This document shows positions 1 through 8,702 of a stretch of 41,493 bases of DNA, piece by piece. Under the pieces are notes generated by a model, which had not been told where the DNA came from, did not search any database, and saw only the letters and a list, made by a program, of their open reading frames with translations. The position numbers and the translations under genes are program-made. The stretch is from the NCBI GenBank assembly GCA_964433135.1, contig CAYSQW010000029.1, positions 1 through 41,493 of the forward strand. The letters run 5' to 3'. Within the stretch, counting starts at the first letter, position 1; each line of letters starts with the position of its first letter. Source of the stretch: CAYSQW01 sp964433135. Its GTDB lineage: Bacteria > Acidobacteriota > Aminicenantia > Aminicenantales > Aminicenantaceae.

Positions 1-730
1 TTTCGGGAAAATGAAATTTCAGCCCCTTATGAAGCCCGTATTCTCCTTTCCGATAATAGGATTTCACATCGATCCGGGAAACTTCATGCGGACGCCAGAA
101 TGTGGAATCAGCCGGCGGATTCAATTTCGAGATATCCCCTCCCTTATCGGCGTATCGGCGCAGTTCCTTCTGGCTGAAAAACAAGCCGTCCTCAGGATTG
201 ACCAGATTGGATGCTTCCCCATGTCGAGATCCGTATCGAAAGATCCTGGGCGCCACCAGGGAAAGTCCCAGCCGTTCCATCACGATCGAACTGCGAAGTT
301 TATGCCCTGATATCCTGAGAGAATAATCCAGTTCCAGAACTGCGGCGGCCTTTCGGTTGAAGGCGACCGGATCCCGCAGCCTCTCCATCCGGTCGATCAA
401 ATCCAGCAGGATATAATAAGCTTGGATCTCGCTGACTTCTTGGATCTCCTTCCGGCTCTTCTTCGCGGAATACCCCCGCTCCGATCGGTAATGCCGATCG
501 AGGTTCCGCTCAAATTCATGAAGCCGGCGGCAAATACTATTCCGGTAAGCCTCGATCTTTTCAGAGGATATCCGACTGCCGCGATAGAAATGACGTTGGA
601 TTTGGTTCCTCAGCTCATGGTTGAAAGGAAGCTCCTGTTGCGGCATAAGCCGGCCCGGTCCCAGGAATAGAAGGAACAGCAGACACGCAAGCAATGAACG
701 GCGTGAAGGCTTTTTACGGGTCTTTCTCAT
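1..730 (-). CDS. Secreted protein of unknown function, C-terminus cut by window edge
   Basis: An open frame runs without a stop from ATG at 730 to the window edge (243 codons seen). It begins with a basic N-terminus and a hydrophobic stretch (LLACLLFLLFLGPG, about residues 13-26), a signal peptide or membrane anchor. The rest is soluble and rich in Arg and Tyr; I recognise no family. Its start overlaps the stop of the upstream CotH-like gene in an ATGA (727-730), so it is almost certainly translated by coupling as a late member of the CotH/VTC operon. The context suggests an exported partner of the CotH-like proteins. The reading frame is solid; the function is unknown. Confidence 0.8.
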   Translation of the reverse strand, partial: MRKTRKKPSRRSLLACLLFLLFLGPGRLMPQQELPFNHELRNQIQRHFYRGSRISSEKIEAYRNSICRRLHEFERNLDRHYRSERGYSAKKSRKEIQEVSEIQAYYILLDLIDRMERLRDPVAFNRKAAAVLELDYSLRISGHKLRSSIVMERLGLSLVAPRIFRYGSRHGEASNLVNPEDGLFFSQKELRRYADKGGDISKLNPPADSTFWRPHEVSRIDVKSYYRKGEYGLHKGLKFHFPE

Positions 731-1647
731 CGTATGATCATGCCTCTCTGATCTTGCGTGCGGATTCCTATGATATGTGCGATCAGCTCGGAATAGGGGG
801 AATTCCGCGTCTTGGAAAGCAATTCCTGGACCTGCCGGGGATCCAATACCGGGTTGTTTTCATCCCACTTCCAATCGGAGGGATCGATCCGCCGGTCATT
901 GAGATTCAAGACCTCGATCAGACTGCCGATCGAAACAAAAGGGCGAAAACGGGCGGTTCCGGCTTCATAGAACAATATCATCCTTCCCAAATTCATGTCC
1001 TCATCGATACCCAACAGGTTCAGAAAAGTCAGGTAGGTGGAAAACTCATCGACGGCGAACACCTTATGCAGCCTGCCCGAGTACCCGGTTTTAATCTCAT
1101 GGAAAAGTTTTCTCATTTGATGCGTATCACTGTCCAATGTCTGAAAATAATCGCCCCGGTGGTCCCTGATCTGCGGATAAACCGTCTTCTCCAAAATGAA
1201 GATCCCGATCAGAACTTCATTGATCTTCAATTTTACGATCTCCGGCTCCGAGCTTTTCATTCCCCCCGAATCCGTGATCTCGAGAAATTCAACCAAACGG
1301 CGCCGATTATCGGTAAACTGGTAAAGGTTGTAAACATCTCCATCCACGTTCAATTGAAAATCGATGCCTCCGAGATAATAGCGGGATTTGATCTTCACCT
1401 CGAAAATAAGCTCATCGCTTTCTATGAACTCCGTATTGATCCAGTTCTGAGATCTGTTTATATCATTCAAGGCCACCAGGTCATCGGCGGAAAGTTTGAG
1501 AGAGATGGTATTTCGGACATCCCTTTCGATTTGAAAGATATTCTGATCCGAGGTGCTGATGAACGTAAAAAAGATCAGGCTGAAGAGAAGGATGAGCAGA
1601 ATGGCGGAGTAGATGAAAAACTGGTTGTTTTTGATGAAAGGAGCCAT
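727..1647 (-). CDS. Membrane-anchored degenerate CotH-like protein
   Basis: 306 residues. One strong transmembrane segment near the N-terminus (about 10-31) anchors a domain predicted to face the periplasm. The segment KINEVLIGIFILEKT resembles the CotH strand-turn seen in the large neighbour as FLNDDYRGVYLLMEHI, and the later stretch RMILFYEAGTARFRPF sits where CotH proteins carry the N-FY...W-(I/V)-PWD-D region. The WDxD acidic residues are not visible, so if the relationship is right this is a pseudokinase or binding protein. It starts 14 bases after the DUF4956 stop and overlaps the next gene by 4 bases. The CotH assignment is by eye and tentative; membership in the operon is secure. Confidence 0.75.
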   Translation of the reverse strand: MAPFIKNNQFFIYSAILLILLFSLIFFTFISTSDQNIFQIERDVRNTISLKLSADDLVALNDINRSQNWINTEFIESDELIFEVKIKSRYYLGGIDFQLNVDGDVYNLYQFTDNRRRLVEFLEITDSGGMKSSEPEIVKLKINEVLIGIFILEKTVYPQIRDHRGDYFQTLDSDTHQMRKLFHEIKTGYSGRLHKVFAVDEFSTYLTFLNLLGIDEDMNLGRMILFYEAGTARFRPFVSIGSLIEVLNLNDRRIDPSDWKWDENNPVLDPRQVQELLSKTRNSPYSELIAHIIGIRTQDQRGMIIR

Positions 1648-1661
1648 GTGAGGATTACGGC

Positions 1662-2330
1662 CTATCCGGCGACCTCCCCTTTGTAGGAAACAATATTAAC
1701 GATTGATATCTCCGCCAACTGTTTTATCTGTTCGATCATATCTTTTTCCCTGCCATCCTCGATCCGCACCTCGTATATGATCTCTGAATCCGCGGGGGAT
1801 AGACTTTTCATGCGCAGATGGAACTTTTCTGTATTTACCTTTACGATATTGCGTATTTTCATTTCATCCAGGCGTTTCCCCTTGACGACGAGCAAGAAAG
1901 GGTAGTCGTCAAAAGCATTTTTCTGAAAGAGGAAAAGCATGATGGCGATGATGATCGAACCCACTCCGGCAATCACATAGGATCCGGTTCCGGCTGACAG
2001 GCCGGCGGCGATTCCCCAGAAAAGGAAACCGACGTCTTTGGGGTCCTTGATCGCCGAACGGAAACGGATGACGGATAATGCTCCGACCATTCCCAGGGAC
2101 AGGGCCAGATTGGTCCCGATCACCATCATGACCATCGCCGTAACCAGTGTCGTGAGCAGCAGCGTGATATTGAAGGTTTTGGAATACATCACACCGGCAT
2201 AGGTCTTTTTGTATACCCAATAAATGAAGGTCGCCACGATAACCGTGGCCAGCATGTTGGCGATCACGCGCCCCACGGTCAGGATGGCGTTTGTGGACTG
2301 GATATAAGAAAGCAGGTCCATCTTATCCAT
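1662..2330 (-). CDS. DUF4956 family membrane protein
   Basis: 222 residues with about four transmembrane segments (roughly 17-39, 54-74, 98-112, 115-135) and a cytoplasmic C-terminal domain. The family signature is clear: NLALSLGMVGALSVIRFR (74-91) followed by AIKDPKDVGFLFW (93-105). DUF4956 proteins have no proven biochemical role but are known neighbours of VTC-domain and CotH proteins in bacteria, as here. The ATG has a strong AAGGAG upstream. In eukaryotic VTC the polymerase is joined to membrane helices that carry the polyphosphate through the membrane; this protein could supply the membrane part for the soluble VTC protein next door. That role is inference; the family call is strong. 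Confidence 0.9.
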   Translation of the reverse strand: MDKMDLLSYIQSTNAILTVGRVIANMLATVIVATFIYWVYKKTYAGVMYSKTFNITLLLTTLVTAMVMMVIGTNLALSLGMVGALSVIRFRSAIKDPKDVGFLFWGIAAGLSAGTGSYVIAGVGSIIIAIMLFLFQKNAFDDYPFLLVVKGKRLDEMKIRNIVKVNTEKFHLRMKSLSPADSEIIYEVRIEDGREKDMIEQIKQLAEISIVNIVSYKGEVAG

Positions 2331-2413
2331 AAGTCATCTCCTTTATCTTAATTGAATACGATTTATATCCACCTGGACTATTCAATCGTCATTCTTATAT
2401 GAATAAGCCCGGC

Positions 2414-3154
2414 TCAATAAAGCCATCGGCCGTAACAATATTTTCCGATGGCATCCCTGATCCCGTCGAAGTTTGCCAGGATGTTCCGGAGCCAATCGGG
2501 AAAAAACCGGTTATATTTGACTTCCAACACCATCATATCCGTATCGAAAACCGGGGTCATCGTGATATTCCTGTCAAACATATTAAAGTCAGCCATGCCG
2601 GCGCGAATACGCTTATCAAAGGTAAGTCGGATATTCTGAACGGGGCAAATGTAGGCTTCCCTCTCATAATCGACGATCACGACCGGATGGTAATAATCAA
2701 GCGACATGAAGTAATAAGCCTTCTCCCGGATCGGATGCGGTTCCCGCAGCAGAACGTCCCTGTCGCCTCCGATAAGCGCCTCGGCTTCCTCCCGGTTGAT
2801 AATAGCCGTTTCCTTGAGCATGTACTGGCCATGTTTATTCTTGATTTCCAGCTTCACGTCCCGCTGAGCGGCATCATAGATCCGAAGCCGGATTTTCTTT
2901 CGGATCTGTGCGCCCATGATCTTCTGATAATAATCATTATTCTGAGTGGAATCGAAATACAGGCTTCGAATCCAGTATTCATTTCGGGAATCCCCATGGG
3001 AATCCGCTTGAAGGGTCCGCCGCAGGATATTGGACAAGACCGTATAATCGGTATGATTGAGATAATATTTGAGTTCATGCCGATAGACCCGGCTGATAAG
3101 CCCCCGGGCCGCCGCCGAACTTATTGATCCGTCATTGGGATTGGAATTATCCAT
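2414..3154 (-). CDS. VTC domain protein (polyphosphate polymerase fold)
   Basis: 246 residues, matching a single VTC domain with the triphosphate-tunnel (CYTH-like) fold. Visible motifs in order: RHELKYYL (25-32), RSLYFDS (63-69), KIRLRIY (87-93), KLEIKNK (101-107), VDYEREAYI (161-169), RLTFDKRIRA (176-185) and VLEVKYN (209-215). These supply the basic tunnel lining and the Glu/Lys residues that in Vtc4 bind the phosphate chain and metal, so the protein looks catalytically competent. In the family it would make polyphosphate from ATP on the cytoplasmic side. There is no transmembrane segment, so the adjacent DUF4956 protein is the natural membrane partner. The Shine-Dalgarno is weak (GGGA). 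Family call strong; activity inferred. Confidence 0.92.
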   Translation of the reverse strand: MDNSNPNDGSISSAAARGLISRVYRHELKYYLNHTDYTVLSNILRRTLQADSHGDSRNEYWIRSLYFDSTQNNDYYQKIMGAQIRKKIRLRIYDAAQRDVKLEIKNKHGQYMLKETAIINREEAEALIGGDRDVLLREPHPIREKAYYFMSLDYYHPVVIVDYEREAYICPVQNIRLTFDKRIRAGMADFNMFDRNITMTPVFDTDMMVLEVKYNRFFPDWLRNILANFDGIRDAIGKYCYGRWLY

Positions 3155-3214
3155 TTATATATTTCCCGTCCAAAATATTCCCTGACTCATCGACAGCGGT
3201 TCTCATTCCTGTTT

Positions 3215-3808
3215 TCACGATTCCGAGAAACGGGCCATGTAGGGACGGAGATCCCGCCGCAGCGTCAGATAGAACCGGTTGTTCACTTTCTTAAAATGGT
3301 ATTTGATAACCTCTTTTCGATTTTCCATCGTCCGTACGACATAGACATTCGCCATCTCTTCACCTTCATGCGAATAATAGATAGGTTTCGATACCTCGTA
3401 CTTTAAACAAGGCCATCCGATGCGACGCCGTTTTCTAAGAAACTTCACCGCTTCATATTCATATCTGTTGATATCTTTGACGGCGAGCTTTCTCTCCGGC
3501 GCCAATACGGCTTTCAGGAAATTGTAAAAAACGCGCAGGTTTTCTTTCCCGGAGTAAAGTAGATAGAGATAGATTTCGATCATATGAGCCGCGGCATCGA
3601 TCTGATCATCAGCGTCTTCCGATGTCAGATATGATGAACCGACATTCATGAGATGAATGCGCACGTCGGCCGTAACTTTGCCTTCAAATGAAAACCGCGA
3701 GGCTCTCACCAACTCGACCTTTTTAACCAGGAGCCCATCGTAAAGCCACCAAATCGCTCCCAGAAGCGCCAGCAGAACGGCAACCGCTCTCACGTGAGGC
3801 TTTCTCAT
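3215..3808 (-). CDS. Small membrane-anchored protein of the CotH/VTC operon
   Basis: 197 residues from ATG at 3808, which overlaps the stop of the large CotH gene in an ATGA and has GGAGG upstream. A longer frame upstream would lie inside that gene and lacks a signal sequence. Residues 8-25 form a single transmembrane or uncleaved signal segment; the rest is soluble, strongly basic, and ends in a strand-rich region (VIKYHFKKVNNRFYLTLRR). I recognise no family. Coupled translation with the CotH/beta-helix protein suggests a physical or functional partner in the envelope. Confidence 0.8.
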   Translation of the reverse strand: MRKPHVRAVAVLLALLGAIWWLYDGLLVKKVELVRASRFSFEGKVTADVRIHLMNVGSSYLTSEDADDQIDAAAHMIEIYLYLLYSGKENLRVFYNFLKAVLAPERKLAVKDINRYEYEAVKFLRKRRRIGWPCLKYEVSKPIYYSHEGEEMANVYVVRTMENRKEVIKYHFKKVNNRFYLTLRRDLRPYMARFSES

Positions 3809-6800
3809 CGACCCTCCTCCATGGCGGCGGGGTGTCCGATTCCCATGCGCTCGGGGATAACCTCGTCCAACCATTCGATCCGGCGGGCGATCCAGTCCTT
3901 CATATACTCGATCTCATCCGTGAAATCCGCTTCATCGGGATATACATCCCTCACAATCGGCCAGCGCATGAAGTTGCGCCGCGGAGAATCACCCAGATCA
4001 TCGAGGTGCCGATCGATCGATTTATAGAAGGCATCCACGGATATGATCCCTTTTCCCCGCAATTCAATCCAGCGTTCCGCGAACGATCTGCGAAAAGACG
4101 GGATCCTGAGACAACGCTCGAATATGTTGTTTTTCAACCAAACGGTATGGGATCTCCGTGTCATATCATGCTTTCTTCCCAGAACCCCATCCTTGTCCCA
4201 AGGGATGACAAACCATTTTGCATCCTGACCCCGGTTCTTCGCGATATAGAAATTTTTTATCAATCCGTCCTGATCATCGATCAACTGGATCCATATCCAC
4301 CAATCAACGAAATTTTCCTTATCCATGACATCGAAGACCCGGCTTTCGAAACGAATATCCGAAGACCGGGAAACAAAAAGCGACAAATCATCAAGGGGAA
4401 GCCAGTGCTCTCCGAAAAGCTCGTTTTCCGGATATTTCTGCTCAAATCCACTGTGCCACCCCCATATGGGATCCTCGGCCTTATTCATCGGCTGCTTTTT
4501 CATGGGTAAATGACGATAATCTTTTTCATAATGCGGTTTATCGTTCATATCGGAAAAATTTGCATTCTTATTTTCCGCCTGGTACAGCACCGCATTGTGG
4601 ATTTCATTTTTTTCGAACTCATCCAGCCCCAGAAAGTCCTTATCGATATGCTCCATGAGCAGATAAACACCCCGATAATCATCATTCAGGAAGACTTCCA
4701 CGAACCGGCTGCCGGCGGCGACCCGCCGGCGCGTTTTATCCGTACGAAATTGTTCCAAAAGATCCAGCGCCAGTTTGCTGCGCATCAGAGATCTGTCGAT
4801 ATAGGAACTCTCCAACACCCATTTTTTTGATGCCGGCATCCCTTCCAGCGGCAGAGGTTCTTCCAGAGTGAAACCGTATTTCCATTTGGATCTTTTTGCT
4901 CCGGTTTTACCTCTCGATTCGATCCTGGCCCGGAAAAACTTGTTCCCATAGCTTCGAGCGGACGGAGTGATGAACTGGATTATACAGGGAATCTTAGGCT
5001 CGTCTCGAATCTTTTTCAGCTCGCCGGTTTCATCCCGGGTTTCAATAACGCAAAGAGACAGTTCGTCCTTCGACGCGAACAAGTCATATTCCATTTGACA
5101 GCCGCTCTGTCGAAGCACAAGACGGCCGTAGAAAAGCCCGGTTTGAAAATCGAAATCATCCCCGTTGATCACGGAGATTCCGTTCCGCGCTTCCTCCGCA
5201 TTCATCAACAACGCCCCCCGGGGATATATGGCCATCTTACAGGATCTCCCGCGGCAGCGGTAGTCGATCCGATGCACTTGGGAACTCCCACGGGGAAGCC
5301 GTGCGAAAATGACCTTATTCGCCTGATCGATCCGCGCTTCGGAACCGGCGACCCACAAGGATTCAAGAATCGGCCCGCTCTCATATTCGGCTGCGAAAAC
5401 CCAGTCCCAATCCGAGAGCTGAGGTTTTTCAAAGGAAGCCGAGGTGGTTCGGACAAGCTTGCTGAGAATTTTATCATCTTTATCCAGATCGAATACGGCG
5501 GAATTTTTATCGACATCGGATATAACGAGGATGTCTTTATAATCATTATTGCTGAAGAATAACCGGCTGCTGGCATGGGTCCGCATATGGGAGAATGAGC
5601 GCACGGCGTATTTCTGGAATTCCATTCTGTTTCCCAGCAAAAAGGTCCGGCTCATATTCGTCACGGTCACTCCGACGGAATTCATTCGAAAGGTGTTCCC
5701 CATCAGCATACAGGTGCTCCTGTCGCTGAAAAAAGCCCTCGCGGCGTAACCGGAAAAAAGATTATTCTCAAGCAGCATGCGGCTTGAGTGAAGTTCGAGA
5801 CCGTTACTTCCTCCGCCGCCGGTATCGGGCGCTCGAAACGAACAGCGCCGGACCGAGCCTCGACAGGAATTCAGCAAAACGTGAGCTTTCTTTCCGGTCA
5901 TCACTTCACTGTCTCCAAGCTCGACCCGACTGTTGAAAACACAGAGCCCGAAAGGCGCTTCACCGCCGCTCATCCTCAGGTTTTCGATATCCACACGGCC
6001 GCCGAAAAACACCAGCGAACCGGGAGAGTCCATCCCCAAACCGACCGCCCCTTCCCCGCCGGAAAACTCCAGATGACGCACTCGGCTCATCTCCCCCGGC
6101 GACATCATCACAACCATGGAGCCGAATGGGCGATGGGGATCCTTGCCGGCGATCGAGACCGGCCGGGTGGAAACGCCTTCCACCCATATCGGACTGAAAC
6201 TGACGATGCCGGCCCCTGAATCAATACGTATTTCGGCGCCGGCTTCCATTTCGAAAACATAACCGCGGGGAATCACCAGCGTTTCGGTTAATTCGTAATC
6301 GCCTTTTTCCAGGATGATCCGTTTGTCGTCGAGCTTGATTCTCAATTTCGGGTTGTGAGCCTTGAAGGCCGCGGCCGAAAACAACATCTCATCGAGATAA
6401 CGGCCCCCGCGAAAAAAGTGATCGGAGGTGGACGGCTCCACGGGCGTTTCAACAAGCGCCTTCTCTTGATACGCCTTCAATCCGCTCTGCATCCTTTTCT
6501 TGTAATAACGTGATATAAGTCGAATGATAAGCCGCTCTTTCAATCGGTCTCCTGCCTGGAGATACCGCCGGCTCAATCTTTTCTGAAAAGCGGAGATATC
6601 TTCAAAAGCCGCGCCTAATCGAGAAAGGTGTACGCGTACCCGCGACTGAACGACGCCGTCCCGCACCAATCGGTTCGTGAGGCGCGACAGCTCTCTTCCC
6701 CTGTGATTGACCTGTAGATTCAGAAGGTTCGATTCGTCCAAAATCGGATAGAATTTACCATTCCTGCCGTCATAGATGAAGCGCAGATTTTCGGCAAGGA

Positions 6801-7632
6801 TGAATCCGGGAGACACCTCGATCAGCCCCCTCAAGGCTTCGAATCGCGCCATGTAGTCGAGATCGAAGAATTTTTCCGCCACCGAGTCATCGCCCGATTC
6901 AAGCAGCCGCAAGAACTCCCGCATATGATCATCGAAAGCTGGAAAATCTCCTCTTTTTTCGAGCGGAACGGCCTCCCATCGGCGGTTCCCCCGTTTTTGA
7001 AGCATGAAAACCAGAGCGCTCGTCAATCCGCGGTCCTCGAGAAAATCTTCGTCAAAGGCCTGTTTCATGATGCATCCAGGAAACAGTATCGAACCTCGGT
7101 TGAGCCTGAGATTCACATACTCGGTCCGGGGAACATGGAGACCGAGTCGTCTTCCCAGATCATATATCAGCTGCTGTTCGAAAAATTCTATCCGCGGCGA
7201 ATCGAAAATATCGAATCGCCGAATCCCGTCGAAAAGCACATCGCCCGGAATTCGTATGGATGTGGAAGGCAGCTCCTTGTCGATTTCCAAATACTTGAAG
7301 TAGTTTTCAAAGCGCGCCACCTGCAAAAAAGAGGAGCGGCCATCCATCGTCAAGCGCCCTCTATGCCAATTGAGGGTCGATCTTCCCAGACCGGGTCTGT
7401 AGGCGAAGAAGGAAACGGAGGTGTCCTGATCCAGATCAAGATCGAGAACCCGGTTATCGGAATGAACCATCAAGTTCCCGGTAAAAAACCTGGGATTGAA
7501 TCGGTGACGATAGAGAAATCCCAGGAATTTTTGCGAACGCGATCCTTCCATGAGGAGAACGAGACCCGCACAGAAGAGCAGCAGCAGGCTCCATCGTGTC
7601 CGTTTCGTAAGGGGCCTATTCATAACCTTCAC
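3805..7632 (-). CDS. Large exported CotH kinase protein with degenerate N-terminal copy and central beta-helix
   Basis: 1275 residues from GTG at 7632; ATG at 7623 (three codons in) is an equally possible start. Residues 12-28 form a signal/anchor. Residues 90-310 look like a degenerate CotH domain: RLNRGSILFPGCIMKQAFDED aligns by eye with the later FLNDDYRGVYLLMEHIDKDF, and ENLRFIYDGRNGKFYPILDE with the later catalytic region. Residues about 430-700 are short strands and turns typical of a right-handed parallel beta-helix. Residues 880-1260 are a full CotH domain: IESRGK (904-909), KYGFTLE (918-924), the GVYLLMEHID strand (988-997), KNFYIAKN (1126-1133) and VIPWDKD (1142-1148) with the catalytic acidic pair. 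CotH proteins are atypical kinases that phosphorylate secreted or surface proteins. The gene starts 9 bases after the phosphatase stop. Confidence 0.9.
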   Translation of the reverse strand: MKVMNRPLTKRTRWSLLLLFCAGLVLLMEGSRSQKFLGFLYRHRFNPRFFTGNLMVHSDNRVLDLDLDQDTSVSFFAYRPGLGRSTLNWHRGRLTMDGRSSFLQVARFENYFKYLEIDKELPSTSIRIPGDVLFDGIRRFDIFDSPRIEFFEQQLIYDLGRRLGLHVPRTEYVNLRLNRGSILFPGCIMKQAFDEDFLEDRGLTSALVFMLQKRGNRRWEAVPLEKRGDFPAFDDHMREFLRLLESGDDSVAEKFFDLDYMARFEALRGLIEVSPGFILAENLRFIYDGRNGKFYPILDESNLLNLQVNHRGRELSRLTNRLVRDGVVQSRVRVHLSRLGAAFEDISAFQKRLSRRYLQAGDRLKERLIIRLISRYYKKRMQSGLKAYQEKALVETPVEPSTSDHFFRGGRYLDEMLFSAAAFKAHNPKLRIKLDDKRIILEKGDYELTETLVIPRGYVFEMEAGAEIRIDSGAGIVSFSPIWVEGVSTRPVSIAGKDPHRPFGSMVVMMSPGEMSRVRHLEFSGGEGAVGLGMDSPGSLVFFGGRVDIENLRMSGGEAPFGLCVFNSRVELGDSEVMTGKKAHVLLNSCRGSVRRCSFRAPDTGGGGSNGLELHSSRMLLENNLFSGYAARAFFSDRSTCMLMGNTFRMNSVGVTVTNMSRTFLLGNRMEFQKYAVRSFSHMRTHASSRLFFSNNDYKDILVISDVDKNSAVFDLDKDDKILSKLVRTTSASFEKPQLSDWDWVFAAEYESGPILESLWVAGSEARIDQANKVIFARLPRGSSQVHRIDYRCRGRSCKMAIYPRGALLMNAEEARNGISVINGDDFDFQTGLFYGRLVLRQSGCQMEYDLFASKDELSLCVIETRDETGELKKIRDEPKIPCIIQFITPSARSYGNKFFRARIESRGKTGAKRSKWKYGFTLEEPLPLEGMPASKKWVLESSYIDRSLMRSKLALDLLEQFRTDKTRRRVAAGSRFVEVFLNDDYRGVYLLMEHIDKDFLGLDEFEKNEIHNAVLYQAENKNANFSDMNDKPHYEKDYRHLPMKKQPMNKAEDPIWGWHSGFEQKYPENELFGEHWLPLDDLSLFVSRSSDIRFESRVFDVMDKENFVDWWIWIQLIDDQDGLIKNFYIAKNRGQDAKWFVIPWDKDGVLGRKHDMTRRSHTVWLKNNIFERCLRIPSFRRSFAERWIELRGKGIISVDAFYKSIDRHLDDLGDSPRRNFMRWPIVRDVYPDEADFTDEIEYMKDWIARRIEWLDEVIPERMGIGHPAAMEEGR

Positions 7633-7641
7633 CGGCCTCGA

Positions 7642-8601
7642 TTACGGGAGAATGCAACAGGACTCCGCAGCCCGTTGAAAAGATTTCTCTTCCGTCTCGA
7701 TCTCCCAACAGTCCTCAGGAGCGAACGGCCCTCTCTTTCCCCGCCAAGCACACAACTTGACTCTCTTTTCGAAGACCTCGACATCCAAAAATGTAAACCC
7801 GTCTTCTTCGCTGTGAGCCGTATTCCCCGCATTGCCGGCCGTAACCTGCCACACCCGTCCCCGCGGACGGATACGTTCGTATTTGTGCTCATGTCCGCAA
7901 ATATAGGCCATAACTCCATATTTTTCCAACAGCGCCCAGAATCGATCACGGGTCTCCGGAGATATCCCTCCCCGGGACATGCGGGCGAACGCCGGCTCGT
8001 GCCCAAAAACCAGCACCACGGCTTTTCGGTTCCGGGACAGATCATTCTCCAGCCACTGAAGGAGAGATTCATCCACTCGTCCGTTGCGCAGCCCCATATC
8101 GCTGCGGCCATTATAATACAGGTTCAACATAACCAGATGCGCGGATCCATAATCAACGGCATAAATTGTGGATTCGGCGCCCGGAGGTCCTTCCCGACTG
8201 ATAAAGGGCAGCGAGGAATAGTGCCGGCGGATCCAGAATACAGCGGGACGCCCCAGAAAGCGGTTGACGTCATGGTTTCCCACCAGCGGAAACCACGGGA
8301 CATCCGGCCCTAACTCCTGCCTCATCAACCGGAGGAGTCGCGCGGGACGCACCACATCACCCAGAGTGACATGAAAAGCCCCCGCCCCCCCTTTTTGATA
8401 CCCTATCTGTTTCAAGACATGCCGCCATACTGCGGCGTTGGCATGAACATCGGATGTCACCGTAAAGCGAAAGCTCTCGAGGCCGGCGGATACCCGCCTG
8501 GACAGAGCCCGGCCTCCGGAGGAAAAGATCAAGAGGAGTAGAATCATCCCCCAAACAAATCGTCTCAAATCAGGGTGTTTTCTGTCTTTCATGTATCTCA
8601 T
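7642..8601 (-). CDS. Exported calcineurin-like metallophosphoesterase
   Basis: 319 residues with a hydrophobic signal segment (about 16-28). All metal-site motifs of the calcineurin-like superfamily are present in order: DVH (51-53), GD (81-82), GNHD (108-111), GHEP (200-203) and GHEH (236-239). The substrate cannot be read from the sequence. It is the first gene of the CotH/VTC operon, so an exported phosphatase opposing CotH-type phosphorylation, or one cleaving polyphosphate, is a reasonable guess. ATG 8601 has no Shine-Dalgarno and lies only a few bases past the predicted transcription start; ATG 8592, with a weak GAGA, may be the true start. Confidence 0.9.
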   Translation of the reverse strand: MRYMKDRKHPDLRRFVWGMILLLLIFSSGGRALSRRVSAGLESFRFTVTSDVHANAAVWRHVLKQIGYQKGGAGAFHVTLGDVVRPARLLRLMRQELGPDVPWFPLVGNHDVNRFLGRPAVFWIRRHYSSLPFISREGPPGAESTIYAVDYGSAHLVMLNLYYNGRSDMGLRNGRVDESLLQWLENDLSRNRKAVVLVFGHEPAFARMSRGGISPETRDRFWALLEKYGVMAYICGHEHKYERIRPRGRVWQVTAGNAGNTAHSEEDGFTFLDVEVFEKRVKLCAWRGKRGPFAPEDCWEIETEEKSFQRAAESCCILP

Positions 8602-8614
8602 TTGTTTACTGCGT

Positions 8615-8643
8615 ATTATAACAACATTTCCGCCGCCTCACAA
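8615..8643 (-). promoter_or_regulatory. Promoter of the CotH/VTC operon
   Basis: On the minus strand TTGTGA (8643-8638), a 17-base spacer and a perfect TATAAT (8620-8615). The predicted start is near 8608, giving almost no leader before ATG 8601. The -35 lies 11 bases from the -35 of the divergent barrel gene. Confidence 0.75.
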
Positions 8644-8654
8644 GTCCGGCCCGA

Positions 8655-8685
8655 TTGACAAAGCAAGCTGAATTTGAAATTATAT
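8655..8685 (+). promoter_or_regulatory. Promoter of the small beta-barrel gene
   Basis: Perfect TTGACA at 8655-8660, followed at 17-19 bases by an AT-rich -10 (AATTAT at 8678 or TTATAT at 8680). Transcription would start near 8690, which supports ATG 8703 rather than the TTG at 8655, since that TTG is part of the -35 itself. Confidence 0.55.
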
Positions 8686-8702
8686 CTCGCACGACAACGC
8701 TC

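Noticed and set aside
694..1686. 330-codon open frame on the plus strand
   Set aside because: Exactly antisense to the CotH-like gene, with no signal peptide, domain or ribosome site; the minus-strand gene has clear transmembrane and operon evidence.
6925..8313. 462-codon open frame on the plus strand
   Set aside because: Spans the antisense of two genes with strong domain motifs (CotH fusion and metallophosphoesterase); its translation is low-complexity with no recognisable fold.
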